Assembly (NCBI RefSeq): GCF_026191725.2
Contig: NZ_CP120863.1
Coordinates: forward strand, 2,832,001-2,896,000
Origin: Roseibium porphyridii
GTDB lineage: Bacteria > Pseudomonadota > Alphaproteobacteria > Rhizobiales > Stappiaceae
DNA: 64,000 nucleotides
Reading direction: 5' to 3'
A program made the translations under genes and the position numbers. Shown here piece after piece: positions 14,524 through 23,393 of this stretch. The notes below the pieces were generated by a model. It had not been told where the DNA came from, searched no databases, and was given only the letters and a program-made list of their open reading frames with translations. Each line of letters starts with the position of its first letter. Position 1 is the first letter of the stretch.

Positions 14524-16322
14524 ATGCGCCGATCTCCAAAGAACAATGGGCAGAGCTGCGCCGCCAGACCGTCGATGACATTGGCGACATTGCCGATCAG
14601 GTCGGCTTGCCGAATGTGCTGTTGAACTATCAGTCAGAAGCGGTCGGCCTTCTTGATACGACCGGCGTTGAGGTTCTCTTCATTGAGAAGTCGCGCCGCA
14701 TCGGGATGACCTGGGGGCTGGCGTCCTATGCAGTCCTGAAAGCTGCCAAGGAGAAAAAGGCCGGCGGTTCTGACGCCATGTACATCTCCTATTCTCAGGA
14801 GATGACGCGGGAGTTCATCGACGCCTGTGCCATGTGGGCCCGCGCTTATTCGCTTGCTGCCATCGAGCAAGGTGACTTTATCTTTGAGGACACCGATCCG
14901 AACAACCCGGACGAAACCCGGAAGATCCAGGCCTTCCGCATTCGCTTTGCCTCCGACTTTGAAATCATCGGTCTGTCCTCGGCTCCGCGATCCCTGCGCG
15001 GCAAGCAGGGCCTTGTCATCATTGATGAAGCGGCCTTTGTTGAGAACCTCAAAGAGCTTTTGAAAGCCGCCATGGCGTTTTTGATGTGGGGCGGTCAAGT
15101 CGTGATCTGTTCCACCCATGACGGCACGGAGAACGAGTTCAATCTTCAAATCCAGGACATCCTGGGGGACCGATCTCCTTATGAGCATATGCGGGTCGAC
15201 CTGGACGATGCCCTGAAAGACGGCCTTTACCAGCGCATCTGCCTTGTCCAGGGCAAGGAGTGGACGGCGGACGCGGAAGCTGACTGGCGTCAGAAGCTGA
15301 TCGACAACTATGGGGAGGGGGCAGACGAAGAGCTTTTCTGCATTCCCACCATGGGCTCCGGCACCTGGTTGAGCGGACCACTGATTGAAGCGCGCATGAA
15401 AGAAGACGTGCCCGTCTTGCGGCTTGATCTACCAAAAGACTATCTGCATCGCTCAGAATTGGAACAGGCCGTTCTGATGGCGCCATTCCTGTTGAAGCTG
15501 GAAGAGGCACTGGCCGATCTGCCGAAAGATGTCCGCTATGCCTTCGGCTTCGACTTTGCCCGAGTTGCGGATCTGACGGTCGGCTGCCTCCTCGCGATCG
15601 AAACAGATCTGAAGCGCCGTGAGGTTCTGTCCTTTGAGCTGCGCAATGTCCCAGGACATGAACAGAAGCAAATCACCAAGATGGTTTTGGACGCAGTTCG
15701 ATCACGTCTGGTTGGTGCTGCCTTCGATGCCACCGGCATGGGCTGGACGGTTGCTGAAGACATGGGCCGGCTCTTCGGATTGCGTGAGGACCCGGAAGGG
15801 GCTGGCTTGATCATGCCGATCAAGTTTTCTGAAACCTGGTACCGGCTGGAAATGCCGCCCCTTAAAGTGGCTTTTGAAGACGACATGATCAGTCTTGGAA
15901 GGGACAGTGATCACGTTTCGGATCTGAGGCACGTCAAGCTTGTGCGCGGCATTCCCCGTGTGCCTGAGGCACGCACCAGCGAGAAAGGCGAACAGAGTGC
16001 CAAGGCCAAGAAGCGCCATGGTGACTATGCCATTGCGCTGGCTCTGGCACACTATGCCAGCCGAATGCGCTGGAGCGAGTTCGACTATCAGCCTGTGCCT
16101 CCCAAACACAGCCGCCATGAAGAAACCGCTGGAAGCGACGGCGACACGCCTTACCGCATATCCAGCTTGCGCCGATCGAGAGGAATATTCGGATGGCAAA
16201 GCCGCAGCTATTGGACCAATACGGCCGCCCGGTGTCGACGGCGGGCCTCAAGACCGAACAGGTTACGGCTGAGATCAGGGCTATCAACCGCGCCACCGCG
16301 ATGCATCCGGCGAGCGGCCTGA
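14520..16322 (+). CDS. Terminase large subunit (Mu gp28-like)
   Basis: This is the ATPase and nuclease that packages phage DNA. The N-terminal ATPase has a Walker A-like EKSRRIGMTW (about residues 56-65), Walker B VIIDEAAF (D169, E170) and coupling motif CSTHDGTENEF. The RNase H-like nuclease starts with GFDFARVAD (D345). The open frame is 600 codons, but the last 43 overlap the start of the portal gene by 130 bases and read as basic, low-complexity sequence (RCRRRASRPNRLRLR). The family usually ends near residue 550. The overlap therefore suggests a lost stop or a small indel near 16180. Confidence 0.9.
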   Translation: MNAPISKEQWAELRRQTVDDIGDIADQVGLPNVLLNYQSEAVGLLDTTGVEVLFIEKSRRIGMTWGLASYAVLKAAKEKKAGGSDAMYISYSQEMTREFIDACAMWARAYSLAAIEQGDFIFEDTDPNNPDETRKIQAFRIRFASDFEIIGLSSAPRSLRGKQGLVIIDEAAFVENLKELLKAAMAFLMWGGQVVICSTHDGTENEFNLQIQDILGDRSPYEHMRVDLDDALKDGLYQRICLVQGKEWTADAEADWRQKLIDNYGEGADEELFCIPTMGSGTWLSGPLIEARMKEDVPVLRLDLPKDYLHRSELEQAVLMAPFLLKLEEALADLPKDVRYAFGFDFARVADLTVGCLLAIETDLKRREVLSFELRNVPGHEQKQITKMVLDAVRSRLVGAAFDATGMGWTVAEDMGRLFGLREDPEGAGLIMPIKFSETWYRLEMPPLKVAFEDDMISLGRDSDHVSDLRHVKLVRGIPRVPEARTSEKGEQSAKAKKRHGDYAIALALAHYASRMRWSEFDYQPVPPKHSRHEETAGSDGDTPYRISSLRRSRGIFGWQSRSYWTNTAARCRRRASRPNRLRLRSGLSTAPPRCIRRAA

Positions 16323-17767
16323 CACCGCCACGTCTTGCGAGCATCTTGCGCAACAGCATCGAAGGTGACCCGGAACCCTATCTAGCGCTTGCCGAAGATA
16401 TGGAAGAGCGCAACGAGCATTATGCCGGTGTGCTTGGAACGCGGAAATTGCAGGTGTCCAATCTGGAAGTCACGGTCATTCCGGCCGGTGACAGCGCAGA
16501 AGAGTTGCGGGATGCTGAACTTGTCGAGGAGGTGATCGAGCGCGAAACCTTCCAGGACGAACTCTTTGATATTCTGGATGCGATCGGCAAAGGGTTTTCG
16601 GCAACCGAGATCCTCTGGGACACGTCAGAAGGTCAATGGCGGCCGAAAGCGTTCAAGTGGCGGGACCCGAGATCCTTCCGGTTTGATGACAATGACCAGG
16701 AAACCCTATTGCTCCGGACACCTGGAGGCGATGAGCCTCTCAAACCATTCGGCTGGATCACGCATTTCGGCAAGGCGAAGTCTGGATTGCCCATTCGCGG
16801 CGGTCTTGCCCGTGGGGCTGCCTGGGCGTTTCTCTTCAAGTCTTTCACCCTGAAGGATTGGGCCATCTTCTGTGAGGCATACGGCCAGCCCTTACGTCTT
16901 GGCAAATACGACCAGGGCGCGACGGAAGAAGACAAGGCCAAGCTGTTGCAGGCCGTTGCCGGCATTGGTGCTGATTATGCCGGTATTATTCCGCAGAGCA
17001 TGGCGATCGAGTTTGTCAAAGCTAATTTGAGTGGCACGCATGAGCTTTATGAAAAGCGGGCTGACTGGCTCGATCGGCAGACGTCCAAGCTTGTCCTTGG
17101 CCAGACCCAGACCACCGATGCGACAGCCGGGGGCTATGCGACGGCAAGTGTGCATGACGGTGTGCGTGAAGATATTGAGCTTGCGGACAGCAAGAAGGTG
17201 TCGGCCACGCTCAACCGGGATGTCACGATCCCGATGATCAGTCTCAATCATGGGCCGCGCAAGAAGTATCCCAGAATCAAAGTTGGCCGGCCGGACGAGG
17301 AGGACATCAAAGAGCTGGTTGAGAATGTGACCAAGCTTGTGCCACTTGGGCTGAAAGTTCCGATGGCCGCCATGCGCAACAAGATCGGCGCACCCGAGCC
17401 GGATGGCGAAGTAGAGCTTTTGACCGCGCCCGGATCTCAGCGTCAAGAAGAAGACACATCTGAACAGAAGTCGGAAGATCAGTCAGCGAAGGCACAAGCT
17501 TTTCGGGCCGGCCCGTCCAGCCCGCCACCTGATGTCTATGATCGAGCCATCTCAGGCATTCTGGAAGACGAGGGTTGGGCTCCACTGGTTGAGCCGGTGA
17601 TTGCTGGACTGGAGGAAGAGCTTGCGCAAGCCACCTCGATCGAGGAGGCGCGTGCAATCTTTCAGCGCCGCTTGGAAACCATGGGTGTGACGGCACTGGC
17701 GGACACGCTGGCCAAGGCGAGTTTTGCTGCGCGGATCTCCGGTGAAGCTGGCGAGGACCTGGACTGA
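16193..17767 (+). CDS. Portal protein (DUF935, Mu gp29)
   Basis: The 524-residue protein forms the DNA entry ring at one head vertex. It has the DUF935 features: an LDQYGRPV start, LAEDMEERNEHYAGVLGTRK, ATEILWD, KSFTLKDWAIFCEAYGQPLRLGKYD and a QTTDATAGGYA loop. The start ATG 16193 has GAGAGGAA upstream and conserved N-terminal sequence, so it is preferred even though it lies inside the terminase frame. The neighbours are terminase and F, as in Mu. Confidence 0.93.
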   Translation: MAKPQLLDQYGRPVSTAGLKTEQVTAEIRAINRATAMHPASGLTPPRLASILRNSIEGDPEPYLALAEDMEERNEHYAGVLGTRKLQVSNLEVTVIPAGDSAEELRDAELVEEVIERETFQDELFDILDAIGKGFSATEILWDTSEGQWRPKAFKWRDPRSFRFDDNDQETLLLRTPGGDEPLKPFGWITHFGKAKSGLPIRGGLARGAAWAFLFKSFTLKDWAIFCEAYGQPLRLGKYDQGATEEDKAKLLQAVAGIGADYAGIIPQSMAIEFVKANLSGTHELYEKRADWLDRQTSKLVLGQTQTTDATAGGYATASVHDGVREDIELADSKKVSATLNRDVTIPMISLNHGPRKKYPRIKVGRPDEEDIKELVENVTKLVPLGLKVPMAAMRNKIGAPEPDGEVELLTAPGSQRQEEDTSEQKSEDQSAKAQAFRAGPSSPPPDVYDRAISGILEDEGWAPLVEPVIAGLEEELAQATSIEEARAIFQRRLETMGVTALADTLAKASFAARISGEAGEDLD

Positions 17768-17769
17768 TC

Positions 17770-18552
17770 ATGGCTGACTTCACGCCCTTGCCGCCACGGG
17801 CCGCAATCGCAGCTCTGCAAACACGCGGGCTCCGTCTTGACCCGACTTTCGCGTGGCAGGATGTTTATGCTCAAGATCATGCGGCCATGTTCACGGTCGC
17901 CAAATCGGCGGGGCATGACATTCTTATGGATATCTGGACGGCATTGCTCAAAGCCCTGGAGAAGGGGGAGACGTTCGAAACCTTCGCACGCCGGATCAAA
18001 CCGGAGCTTGTCCGCAAGGGATGGTGGGGTGAAGCGATCGAGGAAGATCCGCAAACCGGCGAACCGGCGAAAGTGCGCCTTGGCTCGATGCGCCGGCTGC
18101 GCACCATCTTCGATGCCAACATGAACGTCTCCTATGCGGCCGGGCATTGGTCGAGTTTTGAGGGTACAAGGAACAGCCGGCTGTTTCTGAGGTATGTGGC
18201 CGTCCAGGACGGATTGACCCGACCGGAACACCAACGGCTTCACAATGTCGTCCTGCCAATCGATGATCCGTTCTGGAACCTCTATGCGCCACCGAATGGA
18301 TGGAATTGCCGGTGCACGCTTCAAAGCCTGTCGCGACGGGACGTCGAGCAGTTACAGCGGGAAGGGGAGGATCTGAAGTTCGAAGCGCCGCCGATCTCTT
18401 ATCGGTCCTGGACGAACAAGCGGACCGGGGAGGTTCGGCAGATCCCGGACGGCATTGATCCGGGGTGGGACTACAATCCCGGTGCGGCTGGACACCAGGC
18501 CACCATGGAACGGCTTCTAGAGCGGGAACCGCCTGAATTTCCTGAAACTTGA
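17770..18552 (+). CDS. Phage head morphogenesis protein F (Mu gp30-like)
   Basis: The 260-residue protein contains the Mu F signature: a helical N-terminal part, FDANMNVSYAAGHW, RYVAVQDGLTRPEHQRLHN and PPNGWNCRC (about residues 174-182). F is a minor head protein associated with the portal. It is shorter than Mu F (about 430 residues). In Mu the next genes are G and I. Here a reverse-strand cargo gene follows, and G has moved downstream to 24066. Confidence 0.9.
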   Translation: MADFTPLPPRAAIAALQTRGLRLDPTFAWQDVYAQDHAAMFTVAKSAGHDILMDIWTALLKALEKGETFETFARRIKPELVRKGWWGEAIEEDPQTGEPAKVRLGSMRRLRTIFDANMNVSYAAGHWSSFEGTRNSRLFLRYVAVQDGLTRPEHQRLHNVVLPIDDPFWNLYAPPNGWNCRCTLQSLSRRDVEQLQREGEDLKFEAPPISYRSWTNKRTGEVRQIPDGIDPGWDYNPGAAGHQATMERLLEREPPEFPET

Positions 18553-18654
18553 TTTAAGGGGCCTACAGTGCGCGAGAAGCGTTTTCGCGCATCGCGACGG
18601 CAGAGAATGAGCTACTGCGCGCTGGTGCTGTTTAAACACTGTTTAATTTTGAAC

Positions 18655-20436
18655 CTAGGGGAAGAGATGGACTTCCAGCTTTCGTTGCAAAGCTTCTTCG
18701 GCAGTTCGTCGAATCGATACGAGGATATCATCGTCTTTGAAGACGTAGTGCGCGAATTCCGCGTAAGTATGAAACTCACTTGCAAAGTTCACTCTTGCAG
18801 AGCGAAAAGTTGGGCCGTGATCAGTTGATTGCATTTCTAACTCCAAAATGATGGCTTCCGACTTTGCATCGATCATTCGGTTCGTTCGCTTCCTCAGGTC
18901 TGCTAGTTTGAACCTTTCCGGGAACGTTTCGCCGTATAACCTTTTGAAAAAAAATATTGCGTAGTCTAAGTCGATAAAAGTTCTTGAGCCGACCAAACTG
19001 TCTCTGGTGGAATTTTGCCTGTCGGCTATTTCCCAACTTGGAATTGGATTTCCAGCCCAGTTCTTCGAAAGAGATGCAAGTAGATTTGTTTCAAGATCTG
19101 CTCGTTTTATTTCATCCATCTGGGTTGGAAAATCCGGAAATAATTGTTCAAACGAAAGACCAGTGTCTTTTAGTGAATTGGTTTCAGGCTGAGGCCCTTT
19201 TGTCGCAGTCAAAAGCACCTTCGCCACCCACTGGAACTCTGGTCGAAGGTTTGAAATCTTTTCAAAAAGCTTAATGTTGCGAGAAACAAGGTCCGACGAC
19301 CGGGAGAGGAGGTGCCTGTGTTTTTCGAGCAAATGCTCTGGTGCATCTGAAAGCTGATCGTATTTTTCCGCCAAGTAGTCGGTAGCGTTCTTGAATGATT
19401 TTGTTTTCTTCCCGACTTCCCAAATAAATGCACCCGCCGCCAGCATCGTCACTGCGCCAGCTCCTGCACCCATGAGAGCGTTTGCATACTTGGCAAGATA
19501 AACTGACGCCCCAACTAAGGGCACCAGTGCCGAGCCAGTGAACGCTATCCGCAATAGCCTGCTTCTGTCGGGATAAGGGTCATCAGGAACGGGTGTTGTA
19601 ATTTCCTCAACTATTTTGGCAGTATCAGGTTCAAGCAAATCCGGTTCATTTATGAGAACTTCTCCCAGCTCTCGTATTGCGTTGATTTCCTCTTCTTCTT
19701 CCGCAAGGGTTGCGATGAATTCTCGCGACGCAGCGACGAGCTTGCGTCCTGTTGCGGATGCCATGATCAAAGGGCCGATCAATATCGTAACCGTCTCGAT
19801 GCTCGCTCCCTCTGAAGCTTCATAATCTGGCCAATCGTCAGAGGCTATTTGCTTATCTGCCGTTTTCTTTGCTGCCAGCAGTCTGTTTCCACGTGAGAAA
19901 ACTTCAGTGAAATTGATCTCGTCTACCGGCTTGGAAATAGAGACTGAAAAGTCCCGAATGATTGGAGCAATTACTGTGGCTTGAGGAGAATTGGGATTTG
20001 CGTCGTATCGCTGGGAAAGGGTGTCCAGCGGCCCGCCGGAAGATTTCAATTCGCTGACGATCTGTTCAATCGTCTCCCGGTCATTTTCGTCGACAAGCGT
20101 AGGGACAATCGTGAGTCTGCCGTTTTCAGATAGCTGAAATCTGATGAATTCGCTCTGCTCAGGAATGGCGACTTCGATGCTGTCTGGCGACGGTTCCAAC
20201 TCTTCATAGTAAGTGCTGCGGAGCTCTTCATAGGTATGGTTTGTAATTAACTCAATGGCTGAGACCAATGCCTCCACAGTAGACAGAACTGCAAAGGCTC
20301 TCCCCAGCAGGAAGTTTCGAACGGTTGAAGGGCTTAAATTCGAATAGTCGGCTATATGGTCGTAGGTGATCCCATGTCGTTCTTGCGCAGCTTGCAGGAC
20401 CTTTGCAACTTCATATGGCGAGAGCGAATTTTGCAT
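18655..20436 (-). CDS. Cargo gene: HTH and membrane-segment protein of unknown function
   Basis: The 593-residue product is not recognised. An N-terminal HTH (about residues 5-50: YEVAKVLQAAQERHGITYDHIADYSNLSPSTVRNFL) is followed by a charged region and an acidic stretch (EEEEEINAIRELGE). Two adjacent hydrophobic helices come next (about residues 295-345, LVPLVGASVYLAKY and LMGAGAGAVTMLAAGAFIW), then a long helical/charged C-terminal part of about 240 residues. It is transcribed against the whole head operon, is visibly AT-richer than its neighbours, and has its own upstream region with symmetric sites. These are the features of a moron acquired by transfer. A membrane-tethered regulator, superinfection exclusion or defence role is possible but not shown. 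Confidence 0.8.
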   Translation of the reverse strand: MQNSLSPYEVAKVLQAAQERHGITYDHIADYSNLSPSTVRNFLLGRAFAVLSTVEALVSAIELITNHTYEELRSTYYEELEPSPDSIEVAIPEQSEFIRFQLSENGRLTIVPTLVDENDRETIEQIVSELKSSGGPLDTLSQRYDANPNSPQATVIAPIIRDFSVSISKPVDEINFTEVFSRGNRLLAAKKTADKQIASDDWPDYEASEGASIETVTILIGPLIMASATGRKLVAASREFIATLAEEEEEINAIRELGEVLINEPDLLEPDTAKIVEEITTPVPDDPYPDRSRLLRIAFTGSALVPLVGASVYLAKYANALMGAGAGAVTMLAAGAFIWEVGKKTKSFKNATDYLAEKYDQLSDAPEHLLEKHRHLLSRSSDLVSRNIKLFEKISNLRPEFQWVAKVLLTATKGPQPETNSLKDTGLSFEQLFPDFPTQMDEIKRADLETNLLASLSKNWAGNPIPSWEIADRQNSTRDSLVGSRTFIDLDYAIFFFKRLYGETFPERFKLADLRKRTNRMIDAKSEAIILELEMQSTDHGPTFRSARVNFASEFHTYAEFAHYVFKDDDILVSIRRTAEEALQRKLEVHLFP

Positions 20437-20520
20437 AGCAAGAAAACCATTTTGGAATACGATTTAAATCAGCCATAAAATTTGTTATTCCAGTAGAACC
20501 TTTTTTGCAATCTAAGGTCG
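20437..20520 (-). promoter_or_regulatory. Probable promoter/operator of the leftward cargo gene
   Basis: This AT-rich stretch is just upstream of the leftward gene. It contains an inverted repeat TGGAATA (20453-20459) / TATTCCA (20486-20492) and the palindrome GATTTAAATC (20461-20470). Such symmetry suggests an operator, perhaps for the gene's own HTH. No clear -35/-10 pair was fixed. Confidence 0.45.
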
Positions 20521-20542
20521 CGCCCCGGCAGCCGCCGGGGTG
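20521..20542 (+). repeat. GC hairpin with T-run, copy 2 of a 22-bp repeat
   Basis: A CCCCGGC/GCCGGGG stem with a four-base loop, followed by TGTTTTGG. It matches 11589-11610 except for one base. It lies just before the protease/scaffold gene and next to the cargo gene promoter. Confidence 0.6.
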
Positions 20543-20575
20543 TTTTGGTTTTTGGGCCTTGGGCACATTCGGCTC

Positions 20576-21625
20576 ATGTTGAACCAAGCCGATCTTCTTC
20601 AAATCTGCGCCGCTGATCCTTTTGAGGCTAGCCAGTCTAAGGACGGCGCGTGGATCAAGCTGCTTCCTGCCGGAACGTTCTCGACCCGTGATGGGCGCGG
20701 CCCGTTCCACGCCGGTGGCGAAGCTGAAATGAAGGCCATTGTCGAGCGGACGTTGGACTACCTGGGCGACACTGAAATGATGATGGATTACGACCATCAG
20801 TCTTTCTTTGGCGCAGTTGAGGGTGTGGGTGGCACGGCGAAGGCGGCTGGCTGGGTCAAGGAATTCGACGTTCGAAGCGATGGCATCTACGGCCGGGTCG
20901 AATGGACTGATGCTGCTAAGGCGGCGATCGAGGCTGTTGAGTACCGCTACATTTCTCCGACCTTCTCTTCAAACAAAAAGACCGGGCGGGTAGGGCTGCT
21001 GTTCAATGCGGCACTTGTGAACTCTCCGGCAATGGACCTTGCGGCGATTGCCGCCAGCGCAAATCTCACTCTCACCAAAGGACCTGATATGGATCCCGAA
21101 ATTCTGGAAGCGCTCGGCTTGGCCGAGGGGGCTTCGGAAGCTGACGTCTTGTCGGCTCTCCAGGCCTTGCAGTCTGGCTATGCCCAGGTTGCTCTTGCCG
21201 CCGGTCTTGCCAAAGATGCCGATTTTGAAACCGTTGCTGCGGCGGTCAAAAAGGCGGTGGAGACCAACGCACCCGATCCGGCCAAATTCGTACCGGTCGA
21301 ACAGGTCACCGCGCTGCAGGCGGATCTTTCCGCGCTCAAGTCGGAAGTTTCCGGCGACAAGGCGGAAACTGCCGTCGATGAGGCCATCAAGGCCGGCAAG
21401 CTTGCTCCCGCCTTGAAGGACTGGGGCTTGCAGCTCGCCAAATCCGATCTTGCCAAGTTTGAAGCCTTCACGGCATCTGCGCCGGTTCTGACTGGCGTCC
21501 AGCTTGGCACCTCCCCGAAAACAGAAAGCAACCCCGATCTCGATGACACCGATCTGCAAGTCATGTCGCAGATGGGTCTCAGCGAAGAGGAGATGGTTGC
21601 TGCGAAGAAGGATCTTGGCACATGA
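20576..21625 (+). CDS. Head maturation protease and scaffold (Mu I, gp32-like)
   Basis: This is a 349-residue protein. The N-terminal half is Mu I-type protease-like (LPAGTFSTRDGRGP, MMMDYDHQSFFG, AGWVKEF, GIYGRVEWTDAAKAAIEAVEYRYISPTF). The C-terminal half is an alanine-rich, helical scaffold. The protease trims head proteins during maturation. ATG 20576 is the most likely start; an earlier codon at 20540 lies in the hairpin. An internal in-frame start at 21089 would give the scaffold alone. Confidence 0.85.
   Translation: MLNQADLLQICAADPFEASQSKDGAWIKLLPAGTFSTRDGRGPFHAGGEAEMKAIVERTLDYLGDTEMMMDYDHQSFFGAVEGVGGTAKAAGWVKEFDVRSDGIYGRVEWTDAAKAAIEAVEYRYISPTFSSNKKTGRVGLLFNAALVNSPAMDLAAIAASANLTLTKGPDMDPEILEALGLAEGASEADVLSALQALQSGYAQVALAAGLAKDADFETVAAAVKKAVETNAPDPAKFVPVEQVTALQADLSALKSEVSGDKAETAVDEAIKAGKLAPALKDWGLQLAKSDLAKFEAFTASAPVLTGVQLGTSPKTESNPDLDDTDLQVMSQMGLSEEEMVAAKKDLGT
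21089..21625 (+). CDS. Nested scaffold protein (Mu Z-like), internal start
   Basis: Within the protease gene an ATG at 21089 follows AAAGGA at normal spacing and begins MDPEILEALGLAEG, exactly where the protease half ends and the helical scaffold begins. In Mu the scaffold Z is made from the same frame inside I. The resulting product would have 178 residues. Internal initiation is an inference from the site and the Mu precedent. Confidence 0.6.
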   Translation: MDPEILEALGLAEGASEADVLSALQALQSGYAQVALAAGLAKDADFETVAAAVKKAVETNAPDPAKFVPVEQVTALQADLSALKSEVSGDKAETAVDEAIKAGKLAPALKDWGLQLAKSDLAKFEAFTASAPVLTGVQLGTSPKTESNPDLDDTDLQVMSQMGLSEEEMVAAKKDLGT

Positions 21626-22032
21626 CCGCTCTTGCCGTTGACCGGCGCACGCCGGAGCGTTCCGGCGACCGCCGGGAGTTTTCCGTCAAGGCGTCGACCT
21701 TGATCTATGCCGGTGCCCTGGTGGCGATCGGCGCGGATGATCTTGCCGTGCCGATGTCCACCGCAACCACTCTGCAAGGTGTCGGCCGGGCCGAAGGCCG
21801 TGTGGACAATTCCACCGGCGCGGATGGCGACCTGACCGTTTCGGTCGGCTCGGGCATCTACCGCTATGCCAATTCGGCAGCTGCCGACGAAATCACTGCC
21901 GCCGATATCGGCGAGAATTGCTACGGCGTCGATGATCAGACCGTGGCGCTCACCAACGGCACCAACACACGGTCTGTCGCCGGCAAGATTTATGACGTGG
22001 ACGCGCACGGCGTCTGGGTCGACTTCCGCTAA
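21622..22032 (+). CDS. Head decoration-like protein
   Basis: This is a 136-residue protein rich in Ala, Gly, Thr and Val with beta-strand character (LIYAGALVAIGAD, GVGRAEGRVDNS, GDLTVSVGSGIYRYAN). It lies between the protease/scaffold and the major head protein, where DUF2190-like capsid decoration proteins are common. Identification rests on position and composition rather than firm motifs. It overlaps the scaffold stop by four bases. Confidence 0.6.
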   Translation: MTALAVDRRTPERSGDRREFSVKASTLIYAGALVAIGADDLAVPMSTATTLQGVGRAEGRVDNSTGADGDLTVSVGSGIYRYANSAAADEITAADIGENCYGVDDQTVALTNGTNTRSVAGKIYDVDAHGVWVDFR

Positions 22033-22061
22033 ACCGCCAGAAGAAACAGGAGATCCATCAC

Positions 22062-22958
22062 ATGGATATCAATGCACAGGCGCTCCAGTCGGCTTATGTC
22101 GGGTTTAATGCAGCGTTTCAGAGCGGTTTGAAGGAAGGCACGAGCCTTGCTAGCCGCATTGCAACGACCGTCCCGTCAACAACCCGTGAAAACGAATATG
22201 GCTGGCTTGGCAAATTCCCACGCTTCCGGGAGTGGATCGGTGATCGCGTCATCAACTCGCTCGCCAAGCATGGCTATGCGATCAAGAACAAGCCGTTTGA
22301 ATTGACGGTGGAAGTCGATCGGGACGATTTCGACGACGATAATCTGGGGATCTACAACCCGCTCTTCCGGGATCTTGGCATGTCGTCCATGACGTTCCCG
22401 GACGAATTGGTCTGGCCGCTCCTGAAAAACGGATTTACCGAGAAGTGTTACGACGGTCAGAACTTCTTTGACACCGATCACCCGGTGCTCGATGAGAACG
22501 GTAATGAGATTTCTGTCGCCAACACAGATGGCGGCGTTGGAACACCCTGGTTCCTGATGGACGTCAGCCGTCCCTTGAAGCCAATCATCTTCCAGGACCG
22601 CAAGCGGCCCAACCGGCTTATCCGGATGGACAAGGAAGACGACACCAACGTCTTCATGAAAAAGCAGTTCGTTTACGGTCTGGACGGCCGTGCAAATGTT
22701 GGCTTTGGCTTCTGGCAAATGGTCTGGGGCTCCAAGCAGACCTTGAATGCGGCGAACTATGAAACTGCCCGTATTGGCCTTGGCAGCCTGAAAGCCGACT
22801 TCGGCGAGCCGCTTGCGATCAATCCCAATTTGCTGGTTGTGCCGCCCGCGCTGGAAGGCGCTGCCAACGAGATCGTCAAGAGCCAGCTCGTCAATGGCGG
22901 TGAGAGCAACAAATGGGCCGGGACCGCTGAAGTCCTGGTCGTGAACTGGCTCGCCTAA
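22062..22958 (+). CDS. Major head protein (Mu T, gp34-like)
   Basis: The 298-residue capsid subunit has Mu T family features: an N-terminal SAYVGFNAAFQSGL, TTRENEYGWLGKFPRFREWIGDRVINSL, FELTVEVDRDDFDDDNLGIY, NFFDTDHPV and a C-terminal PNLLVVPPALEGAANEI. CAGGAGATC serves as ribosome-binding site. It follows the scaffold and decoration genes, as expected for the HK97-fold shell protein. Confidence 0.94.
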   Translation: MDINAQALQSAYVGFNAAFQSGLKEGTSLASRIATTVPSTTRENEYGWLGKFPRFREWIGDRVINSLAKHGYAIKNKPFELTVEVDRDDFDDDNLGIYNPLFRDLGMSSMTFPDELVWPLLKNGFTEKCYDGQNFFDTDHPVLDENGNEISVANTDGGVGTPWFLMDVSRPLKPIIFQDRKRPNRLIRMDKEDDTNVFMKKQFVYGLDGRANVGFGFWQMVWGSKQTLNAANYETARIGLGSLKADFGEPLAINPNLLVVPPALEGAANEIVKSQLVNGGESNKWAGTAEVLVVNWLA

Positions 22959-23066
22959 GCGCCTCATCAACCAAACCCGCCACCGCACTCCGGGCGGCGG
23001 GCTTTCCAACCGGCATTTGCCCAAAGATGCCTGTTGGCAAGCCCTTCAACTCAAGGACCAACTTCC

Positions 23067-23393
23067 ATGGCCAATGAAACCAACCCAGCGACCAAGACGG
23101 CAGAGACCAAAGACACAAAAGCCAAGGCAGCTGCCAAAACACAGCCCGCCCAGGCGAAGACTGCCGCACCTGCCAATACCGCGCCAAAGGCAACGGAAGC
23201 TAAGAAGGGCAGTGAAGCTTCCAAAGATCGAAAAGTGGCGTTCCGGATCTCCAGCAAGGTCAAGGCTGGCATTCGCCGCTGCGGTGTGCGTCATCCGGCT
23301 GAGGCCACCGACTATCCGGCCGACCGGTACACGTCCAAGGAGCTTGAGATCCTGAAGAGCGATCCGGACCTGGTTGTCGTCGACCTTCGATAA
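23067..23393 (+). CDS. Mu gp35-like protein with Ala/Lys-rich N-terminus
   Basis: The 108-residue product has 55 residues of low-complexity Ala/Lys/Thr/Pro sequence, then a compact C-terminal part (VAFRISSKVKAGIRRCGVRHPAEATDYPADRYTSKELEILKSDPDLVVV). The latter is typical of the Mu gp35/HI1506-related C-terminal domain found after the major head gene. The role is probably in head completion. The preceding gap holds a GC-rich hairpin (CCCGCC...GGCGGG, about 22975-23003). Confidence 0.65.
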   Translation: MANETNPATKTAETKDTKAKAAAKTQPAQAKTAAPANTAPKATEAKKGSEASKDRKVAFRISSKVKAGIRRCGVRHPAEATDYPADRYTSKELEILKSDPDLVVVDLR

